This document shows, piece after piece, positions 57,462-64,000 of a stretch of DNA of 64,000 bases (position 1 is the first letter of the stretch; every line of letters begins with the position of its first letter). Both the position numbers and the translations under genes were made by a program. The stretch spans positions 219,792,066 to 219,856,065 of the forward strand of contig NC_073313.1 in assembly GCF_027595985.1 (NCBI RefSeq), in the 5' to 3' direction. The notes beneath the pieces are model-generated. The model saw only the letters and a list, made by a program, of their open reading frames with translations, was not told where the DNA came from and did not search any database. Origin of the DNA: Sorex araneus (lineage: Eukaryota > Chordata > Mammalia > Eulipotyphla > Soricidae).

Positions 57462-57605
57462 AGATTCTGTGACTGGAGCCAGTGTCCTACATCTTGCCAG
57501 TGTGGGTTCAATCCCTGGCACTCTATATGGTCCTCTAAGACTGTCATGAGTGAGCACAGAGTCATGAGCAAGCCTTAAGTACTGCTGGGTGTGGCACACA
57601 CAGAA
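57462..57605 (+). mobile_element. tRNA-derived SINE, head truncated
   Basis: B-box region tgggttcaatccctgg, core ctatatggtcctctaagact, body gagcacagagtcatgagcaa, end gctgggtgtggcac. The A-box part is missing or altered. Confidence 0.65.
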
Positions 57606-57848
57606 AAACAGATGAAGTAAAGATGCTCTATCCTGGGCTGTTGGATAGCTCTGGTTTGTTCTTGCTTCTCCCACAGGGAGTTGAGATTTATTGAGCCACT
57701 CTCACAACAGTGCTTCTAAGGCACACATAATTCCATCAGGCATTCCTAATCCTATGTTACTTTTCTCTTTCCTTATGTCCTTTGCATGCTTTAGCAATGT
57801 TCTTTTAGCATAGACACAGGAAAACAGTTCATGCTATACTTTTGTAAC

Positions 57849-58114
57849 ATCATCATCGTCATCATCATCATCATCATCATACTATTGATCATCAAATTTG
57901 TCAAGTGGTTTCAGTAATGTCTCCATTCATCCTAGCCCTGAGATTTTAGAAGGTTCTCTTTACATGTCCTTTCCAATGGTGCTGCATTGGAGGCTCTTTC
58001 AGGGTCACGGGAATGAGACCCAGCATTGTTACTGGGTTTGGCATATGAATACGACATGGGGAGTTTGTGAGGCTCTCCCATGTGGGCAGGAAACTCTCAG
58101 TAGGCTATAAGATG
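57849..58114 (-). mobile_element. RTE-derived non-autonomous element, 5' truncated
   Basis: In antisense it carries the same 3' half as 2,457-2,996 (ggctctttcagggtcacggg, tttggcatatgaatacgaca, cccatgtgggcaggaaactc). It begins with an (atc)n run (57,849-57,882), the complement of a GAT-repeat tail. The LTR phrase cttttgtaac occurs on both sides (57,839-57,848 and 58,118-58,127), giving a target duplication of about 10 bp. Confidence 0.8.
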
Positions 58115-58164
58115 TCTTGCTTTTGTAACATGGGAGTTAATTGACTCGAATAATATTTACTCCT

Positions 58165-58354
58165 CACAGCAGAGCCTGGCAAGCTACCAGCAATGTATTA
58201 GATATGCCAAAAACAGTAACAACAACATGCTTTTCATATTCCTGGAGGAAGCAGATGCCATTGGACTACACTAGCATGCAACAGGAACAAATAAAGATGT
58301 TACTGGTGCCTGCTCAAGCAAATCGATAAACAACAGGATGACAGTGATACAGTG
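58165..58354 (+). mobile_element. chimeric element: composite-SINE body joined to a longer RTE 3' end
   Basis: Starts in the composite-SINE body (cagagcctggcaagctacca, tagatatgccaaaaacagta). It then switches to about 130 bp of RTE 3' sequence (cttttcatattcctggagga, agatgccattggactacact, then the usual gatgttactggtgcctgctc tail ending in tgatacagtg). The RTE part matches 51,275-51,400. A perfect 13-bp repeat, aatatttactcct, at 58,152-58,164 and 58,355-58,367 proves it is one insertion unit. Confidence 0.85.
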
Positions 58355-58974
58355 AATATTTACTCCTGGGCATTTATCATATTTACCTGACTTAAGCCTC
58401 AGTTGCCCTTTCTTCCCAACACCCCCAAAAGGAGGGTCCCAGTGAGGGACAAGGATGGACCCAGAGCAAGCTGTAAGCTACCCTGGCCATCAAAAAGGGA
58501 CAAACTATAATAAGTTAAGAGCACAGTCATGGAACAAACTCTGTCATGACCCAAAAAATAAGCAACTGAATTAGGACCTGATGGGATTAGGAAAGACTAA
58601 CCTGGCCTGAAGACTGTAATCTGGGATATAATGAGATGTTCCCAGTAAGAGCCAACCTTTAAACTTAATGTATTTCTTAGTGCATTCATACAAAATGACT
58701 AGAAATATTAGTAAGAAGTAAATTTACTATTATTGTTTAAATAGATTACTAGCTGAGGAAAGGAGAAAACAATACATCCTAGGTGGGATCTCATCCTTGA
58801 GCAGATCATCTCAAGGTAATCTAGAGTGCTCAACCCTCAGATGAGATTTTTTCCTTGAGTTAAACTCTAGAAGAACTTCCCCTGAAGGAGGGACTTCACA
58901 TGTGTTTGTTGTTATGATGATGTTCAACAGCACCTATGTGTAACCCCACCCTTCATGATTTCTGTTTAACTGTG

Positions 58975-59400
58975 CTATAAGGAAGGAGAGGGGAGAGATC
59001 TAACTATGCTAAGAGAAAAAAGTAATGATACTACAAGGGTAGAGATTTAACTATGCTGGAGAAATTACTAAGCTGTAAAAGGGGAGAAAATAATGACACT
59101 ATAATAGAGAAACAGAAGAAAATATTGACACTGTAATGGGGAGAGATCTGCGTATACTGGTAAATAAAATAATTATGCTGGGGAGAGATCTAACTATGCT
59201 GAAGAATTTACTATGTTGTATAGGGGGAAGAGATCTAACCATGGGGAAGAAAATAATGACACTGTAGTAGGGGAAAACAAAAAATAATGACACTGTAAGG
59301 GGAAGAGATATAACTACACTGAAGAAAAATAATGACACTATGAAGGGAGAGAAATCGAACTATGTTGGAGAAGAAATAACTACAAACTAAGAGAGAAGCA
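58975..59400 (+). repeat. degenerate tandem repeats inside the LTR
   Basis: Irregular repeats of a unit containing ggggagagatctaactatgc and a second unit containing aaaataatgacactgtaa. At least six of each are recognisable, with variable spacing. Confidence 0.75.
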
Positions 59401-59452
59401 GGAGAATGAAGCTGTAAGAGAGAAGGAGAAGAGAAAGAAATATTGTCCCTGG

Positions 59453-59795
59453 AGAAGGCAGGGAGACTGCACCTGCTCCACTTGGGGCACCCCGGTGATA
59501 TCGTCTCAGTTTGATAGCTCCAGTGTTGTGGTGCCCACCGGCCAGGATTCTATACTGCTGAGTGTGGCAAGATGGCGCCAGGGGTGGGTTAAGAGCATGA
59601 TTTCTGGGGTCAGGGGCGCACTGGAAGCCAGGATGGAACTGCCTGCTTCCAGTGCCCCGTTGCAGTTTGGAGAAATAGTCCTGGTCCCCACATACTGAAG
59701 CCATGCTTGTAGAAGCTCATGGTCGCCGGGATTCCATCCGAGCCGATATCAGCAGGGTGCCCCAGATGGAGCAGGTGCAGTCTCCCTGCCTTCGC
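59453..59795. repeat. 40-bp inverted repeats around a 263-bp GC-rich core
   Basis: The left arm (59,453-59,492, gaaggcagggagactgcacc then tgctccacttggggcacccc) and right arm (59,756-59,795, gggtgccccagatggagcag then gtgcagtctccctgccttcg) are reverse complements apart from two or three bases. The core holds a smaller palindrome (gcactggaagc / gcttccagtgc near 59,618-59,656) and a caagatggcgcc motif near 59,570. Confidence 0.85.
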
Positions 59796-59904
59796 CAGAT
59801 GGCTTATGGCATAAGCGGCCACCTGACCTTTCCTGATATACAAAGTGAGTAATGGAAAATAGATGATCTAGCATCTGCCCCTAGAAGGCAGGCTTGAATG
59901 GTGG

Positions 59905-60085
59905 TGGGAACATCCAAGCAAAATATAATGCCCAAAACTATGGAGAGAGTATCTGAACAATTGTCTGCCATAAAGGTAGGGTAAGGACTGAACTGGAAAA
60001 GGAGGGGATAATGAGGATATTGGTGGTGGAAAGTTTGCATTGGTAGAGGGATGGGTGATCGATCACTGTATTGCTGAATACCAAA
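59905..60085 (+). mobile_element. L1 3' UTR fragment
   Basis: Resembles the L1 3' UTR end (gaggatattggtggtggaaa, ttgcattggtagagggatgg, gatcgatcactgtattgctg), diverged. Confidence 0.5.
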
Positions 60086-60473
60086 CATGCAGCTTTTGGC
60101 AGAAATGCGTCTGGACTACGCATTAGGTTTCCAGCACTGGACAGCCTCAGATGGGAATGTTTTTGGTGCTTTGGCCTGTTTCCCCTTGTGGCTCGGTCAC
60201 CGCTGACATCTTCCAGAGGTCTAGGGACAGCCAGGGAAGGGCCCGCAGTGATGAGGGGCTTCGTGGGATGGGGGCAGAGCCAGATCTTCCCCACCCACCC
60301 CGCCCCTATGAGACCCTAAGTTGCCGCCCAAGAACAAGCCCTCTGGCTGCTGATTGAGCTATTTATAGGCCAGGATCTCAGAGACTTAGAAACAAAGCTC
60401 GGAACACAGCTACTTTTGGCAGAAATCCCTCCAGATTTAATTATTAAAACTTCAGAATTTCAAAATTACACAG

Positions 60474-61550
60474 TGTAAAAAACTAAGGCACGCCGAGGGG
60501 CGTGAGCACTCGCGGGTTCTCTGGGCGGCTGTGTCTCACGACCCGAGTTCGGTGCTCTGGAACTGCTGTGTATGGGCTGGATGGGGACGGCCGTTGGACA
60601 AGGACTGGCAAGGGAAGAACGAGGACCAAGCTGGTTGCTGATTAGTTACCGTTTATTCAATCTTCCATCTTTCTCATCTCCCGCACTCCTAGCTCCGTCC
60701 TCTCTCTGGATCTACTGCAGCCCTCCGAATTCTCTTGTCTCTCTCCTCCCTTTTTCCTCTCTCACCCTTGCCCCCAGGTTACACACTGCTAGGTAGCAAA
60801 ATCATCATAAGAAAGCCCTTCCTGAGGGCTGTCAGGTTCAAAGGAAACACAACCTAGGGGCATTCCAACGCCCTTCCTGACTGCCAGTAGGCAAGATACC
60901 TCTTAAGGGTTTTTTTTCCTCTCCTTATTCCAAACACTCATTAACATCTTAATATTAGTTATTTTTGTATGGACATAGCAAGAGATACATTGAGGCTTGC
61001 AAGGCAGCTCTCCTGGCAACATCTTGCCACAGACTCAGACCACAGCACTCAGACCAGATTAATCATTCCTCACCCTAGCAGGGTCCAAATCTAGTTATCA
61101 CTGTTTGGATCATGACAACATTTGTCCATGATCAAGCTCTTAACTTATAGTTAATCATTAGGCACTTTGGCCAGGCCCATCTCGATGCCAGGGTAGCACA
61201 CAACTCACCACTTGCCCTGGGTCCGTCTTGTCCCTCGTCGGGACCCTGCTTTTGGAGGTGCTAGGAAGTAAGGGCAGCTGAGGCTTAGCTGAGAGAACAG
61301 ATGCCCAGGAGGAAAATATCATGTAGAGTCAAATGACTCCCAGGTTACAAAAGCATGGCATTTGCTAAGTCTTCCTGTGCAAAAAGGACATTGCTCTGAA
61401 TAAACTATGCAAAGGACTCAAGGAGAAGAGAAAAACAGTATTTACAAGTCAACAGAACACTAAGAAAAAGTTACAAATAAACACAGAGGAATGGCAGCAC
61501 CGTAAAGGGAGTAACCCAATAAACCTAAACTACCTGAGGCTATGTTATCC
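60474..61550 (-). mobile_element. long LTR, antisense copy
   Basis: On the minus strand it starts near 61,550 (gtttaggtttattgggttac) and runs colinear with 33,780-35,100. It ends at 60,474 with ttttttaca, the same end as 13,316. The complement of a polyadenylation signal (ttattcaatcttcc) is at 60,653. Together with 57,650-59,440 it forms a head-out inverted pair separated by about 1 kb. Confidence 0.7.
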
Positions 61551-61579
61551 TACAGCACAGCCACAATTGCGGCCGTGCA

Positions 61580-61885
61580 TCATCATATGCAATTCATAAC
61601 CAGCAATAGAAAACAAATTGTTTGATGTTGCCTTTTAGTATTGGAGTATTGGAGTAAAATCCCAAATAATATTGATGGGTTTGGTGTTGAAATGTTGAAT
61701 GTAATCAAAGTAGAAAGAGAGTAATGTGGAAATCGTCTGCCACACAAGAAGGGGAAGGGTGTGGTTGGGGGGATACTGGGGTTTTGGGTGGTAGAAAATG
61801 TGCACTGGTGAAGGGTCAGGTCATCATTTTATGACCGAGACTTAAACCGAAAACTCTGTAACTGCACTCACAGTGTTTCAACAAA

Positions 61886-61916
<31 letters not shown>

Positions 61917-61918
61917 AA
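61580..61918 (+). mobile_element. L1 3' UTR (second subtype) with AATA tail
   Basis: Colinear with the 3' UTR of the antisense L1 at 24,580-24,990: aatgttgaatgtaatcaaag, agaaaatgtgcactggtgaa, gaccgagacttaaaccgaaa, then an (aata)n tail at 61,885-61,918. Both differ from the main 3' UTR type here, so at least two L1 subfamilies are present. Confidence 0.65.
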
Positions 61919-61934
61919 GAAATGTCATCCCTGA

Positions 61935-62110
61935 TTACCAACCAGACTATGGGCCTTTTCCTCTATTCCCCCATTTCTCCATTCTTTGTCCATCCATTAC
62001 TGTGGGCTGGCCAGGAGAATAGTTCTCAGCCACCAAATGCTCTTGTCCTCTGCACCCACAATTTTTGAAACACACAGTGGGCTCTGTCTGACTTGTTCAA
62101 AAAGAGCAAT
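61935..62110 (+). mobile_element. fragment resembling the U5-like end of the long LTR
   Basis: Shares accaaccaga/tatgggcc and gtgggctggccaggagaata, then ctcagccaccaaatg, with 35,030-35,110. No upstream LTR part is attached. Confidence 0.45.
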
Positions 62111-62482
62111 ATCTGGTATGCCTAGCACAATGACTCCAGAGGAAGAGTACCAGAAAGTACAAGTCACAGAGCTAGTCAAAAGCAAAAATCATGTAAGTCT
62201 CATTAATGATAACAGTACTTAAATCTACTGAAGTATGGGTGTGGGTTGGGGGAGAGGGGAGATCAGGGTAGGTAAAAGATTTATACTTTTGGCATATCCA
62301 TTTGAATTTTAAGTGAAATTTTTGAAAAATAATTTTATGATTGAGTCTAGAACTCACACAAAAAAGGCTAGAGATATAAAGTATGAATCAGTATGTTGAT
62401 AGAAATCAAAGCCATGAATTGAGTGAAATGACTGGGAACCAGTGCAAGTGGAGGGGGTAAATGAGATTCAAGAGGGAAATTA
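62111..62482. other. unassigned sequence
   Basis: No feature supported. Confidence 0.4.
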
Positions 62483-62721
62483 GCACTGTAGCACGTAATT
62501 CAGTTGTTCATCTATTTACTCGAACAGGCACCAGTAACATCTCCGTTGTGAGACTTCTTGTTACATTTTTTGGCATATAGAATACACCATGGGTAGCTTG
62601 CCAGGCTCTGCCAGGATACTCTCGGTAGCTTGCCGAGCTCTCTGAGAGGGATGGAGGAATCAAACCTGAGTCAGCTACATGCAAGGCTAATGCTCTACCC
62701 GCTGTGCTATCGCTACAGTCC
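62483..62721 (-). mobile_element. composite SINE: tRNA head, RTE 5'-region body, RTE tail
   Basis: On the minus strand: head ctgtagcgatagcacagcgg with intact A box, B-box region aggtttgattcc, body ctctcagagagctcggcaag ... catggtgtattctatatgcc, and tail gagatgttactggtgcctgt, then tcgagtaaatagatgaac. An imperfect 12-bp repeat (agagggaaatta at 62,471, agaaggaagtta at 62,722) may be its target duplication. Confidence 0.85.
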
Positions 62722-62733
62722 AGAAGGAAGTTA

Positions 62734-63094
62734 AGGAAAAGAAATTAAAGCAAGCAAAAGGCAGAGGACACTGACCAATAGGTTAAAGCATAAGGGAAGA
62801 GAATAGAATTCAAAAGAAGGGAAAGTTCAAGATTGGAACTAGTTACCCAAAGAAGTTAAGAGCATTAAGTCAAGAACTGAAATCTAGTTATTTAAGTTTT
62901 AAATTTAGTCATCTTAAATTTGCAATATGAAAACATTAATGACCTTAACAAGAGTAAGTCTGTAGAAACTGGGAAAATTAAAGCTTTCAGAACAAAAGTG
63001 AGATAAAGTAGAAAGAGTGAGTGGAGACAACCATCTTCAAAGGGGTAGAGAAAAAGAGACATAGATTGGGTTGAGGTGAAGAGGGTAGGGGTGG
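62734..63094. other. unassigned sequence
   Basis: No feature supported. Confidence 0.4.
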
Positions 63095-63250
63095 AGAGAT
63101 AGGACAAAGAGTAAAGCACCCGACTTGCACAGAGTAGATCCTGTGCACCACAGTTTGATCCCTGGCACTGTGTATAGTTCTCTGAGCATAGAGCTGTCAG
63201 TAATCCTTGAGCACAATTGGGTGTGACACCATAACCAAAAAAAAAAAGAA
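63095..63250 (+). mobile_element. tRNA-derived SINE, diverged
   Basis: Head ggtggagagataggacaaag, B-box region cagtttgatccctgg, core gtatagttctctgagcatag, end ttgggtgtgacaccataacc and poly-A. Confidence 0.75.
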
Positions 63251-63482
63251 AATCATATGAAAAATAAAAGTGATACCTGCATGGGAAATGAAATGATGAA
63301 AGCTTAAGACAGAAAATGTTAGTAGATTATTGGAAATGGTTGTGTAAGAAAAATAGAATAGTTAGAAATAATAAAGTGGGATAATTATAGAACCAATTTT
63401 TAAATTTTGTAAATCTAATATTCTTGTGGAGTTATTGAGACTATGGTAGTAGAAAGTGGATCTATCATACCAAGAGGAATTT

Positions 63483-63540
63483 GATATGATATGATATCAT
63501 ATCATATCTAGAGGAATTTGATATATCATATCATATCAAA
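63483..63540. repeat. 26-bp perfect palindrome with a partial duplicate
   Basis: 63,483-63,508 is exactly self-complementary and built from gatat units. The flanking phrase gaggaatttgatat occurs before it and again at about 63,511-63,524, followed by a second, shorter atatcatatcatatc arm. Confidence 0.9.
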
Positions 63541-63649
63541 AGGGTATGTACTGACAAACATTTGAAAATCTTAACAATTAGAAAATATGTATTTTTCTGA
63601 ATCTAATGTTTTTGCTCATATTTATTATGGTTATTCAGCTAAGTAAGCC

Positions 63650-63722
63650 CATTTATTTCCATGCAAGACAACTTTTAGTCCTTCTTGTAAAGATGGTTTT
63701 GAGTCTATGAAGTTTCTGAGCT
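63650..63722 (-). pseudogene. L1 ORF1 C-terminal fragment, antisense
   Basis: The minus strand reads QQLRNFIDSKPSLQEGLK, matching the ORF1 end at 46,225-46,290 (QQLRNFIDSKPNLKEGQQ). Only the last ~20 residues are present, and the frame runs on past the normal stop. It is joined directly to the gag-like fragment. Confidence 0.7.
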
Positions 63723-64000
63723 GTTGGGAGGACTGGAAGGAAGAATAGGAAGAAGTGAAGAGGAGAACAAATGACCAGGCTCCTGCTGAGGAGCCTCTTC
63801 CGACTCGCAGTTGGACTGGAAAGGAATCAAGGTGGTGGTAATTACACCATACGTGCCCCATTCATCTGCACGGATCAAGTCGCCTTTCCGATGTGCACAA
63901 CGCAACTCTTTCCCTACCTTTTTCCACAATTTCAAATCAAACTGATGCCTACTCCTGGGCTCAAACCAATTACAATACTTATGTACCCTTTCGAGGAGGT
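63705..64000 (-). pseudogene. class II endogenous retrovirus gag matrix-like fragment
   Basis: The minus-strand frame is open from the window edge (64,000) to 63,705. It includes an aromatic W-F pair near 63,963 and a stretch KLWKKVGKELR near 63,915-63,930, then WGTYGVITTTLIPF. The W-F...W-x-x-V-G-x-x-L spacing and proline/glutamine-rich continuation resemble the matrix part of gag in betaretrovirus-like (ERV2) endogenous elements. The fragment ends at an L1 ORF1 piece and continues beyond the window on the other side, so length and intactness are unknown. Identification rests on motif recognition only. Confidence 0.45.

Larger units (their letters stand above)
57650..59440 (+). mobile_element. 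long LTR, copy with two RTE-family insertions and an internal expansion
   Basis: Same family and orientation as 33,770-35,250. It is interrupted by an antisense RTE-derived element (57,849-58,114) and a chimeric RTE-tail element (58,165-58,354). Its 3' part (58,975-59,400) is expanded into degenerate tandem repeats that the 33.8-kb copy lacks. The U5-like end seen in the other copy is not found adjacent. Confidence 0.65.

Noticed and set aside
33770-59440. The two same-orientation LTR copies as the two ends of one provirus
   Set aside because: They are about 24 kb apart with L1, SINE, RTE and unassigned DNA between and no gag/pol, so they are independent solo copies.
1-64000. CRISPR arrays, operons, bacterial or phage genes
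   Set aside because: No regularly spaced repeats with unique spacers, no dense coding and no ribosome-binding-site pattern; the content is mammalian throughout.

Overview
This window is nuclear DNA from a mammal, almost certainly a shrew (Eulipotyphla, most likely Sorex). The main evidence is the many copies of a tRNA-derived SINE of the Sorex type. Its consensus start (gctggagcgatagcac, with an A box, a B box and the shared phrase gagtgcagagccaggagtaa) recurs in over a dozen copies. Further support comes from mammalian L1 lineages, MIR, L2, an MLT1-like LTR and a U6 pseudogene. I see no convincing host protein-coding exon, no CpG-island promoter and no functional RNA gene. The window reads as an intergenic or intronic, AT-rich, repeat-packed segment.

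Layout. 0-6 kb: old LINE tails, tRNA SINEs and several non-autonomous relatives of an RTE retrotransposon, including an inverted pair. 6.9-13.9 kb: a 5'-bearing but 3'-truncated L1 runs directly into an RTE element, which runs into an LTR, which runs into an L1 3' end. 14.2-17.0 kb: two L1 insertions and a composite SINE stacked on one reused target site, one L1 having a twin-priming inversion. 17-23.6 kb: mostly unassigned AT-rich DNA with ancient L1, MIR and SINEs. 23.7-31.0 kb: an L1 5' end, an antisense L1 and a sense L1, the last two forming a large inverted pair. 31-41 kb: MLT1-like LTR, purine microsatellites, a long LTR interrupted by a composite SINE, a U6 pseudogene, a 370-bp GGAA/GGGA array and a second twin-primed L1. 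43.6-51.4 kb: a second RTE copy split by a 5.5-kb L1 that carries both ORFs. 51.9-57.6 kb: old LINE remnants, an L1 tail with a perfect 20-bp target duplication, SINEs, an AAAT array, L2 and over 2 kb of unassigned sequence. 57.6-62.1 kb: two copies of the long LTR family in inverted orientation, the first interrupted by two RTE-related insertions. 62.4-64 kb: another composite SINE, a perfect palindrome, and at the right edge an antisense fragment resembling a class II endogenous retrovirus gag.

The most interesting system is the RTE family and its dependants. The RTE copies encode an APE-type endonuclease and a reverse transcriptase whose motifs look more like nematode RTE elements than like mammalian BovB; a nematode-related RTE in the common shrew (RTE1_Sar) has been reported, as I recall it. 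Around it the window shows (a) internally deleted copies joining the RTE 5' region to its last ~60 bp, and (b) SINEs with a tRNA head, a body matching the RTE 5' region and the RTE 3' tail, the same design as ruminant Bov-tA on BovB. Two retrotransposition machineries (L1 with poly-A tails, RTE with short tandem-repeat tails) have therefore shaped this locus, and the nesting gives a relative order. All autonomous copies here are broken by stops, frameshifts, truncations or changed catalytic residues.
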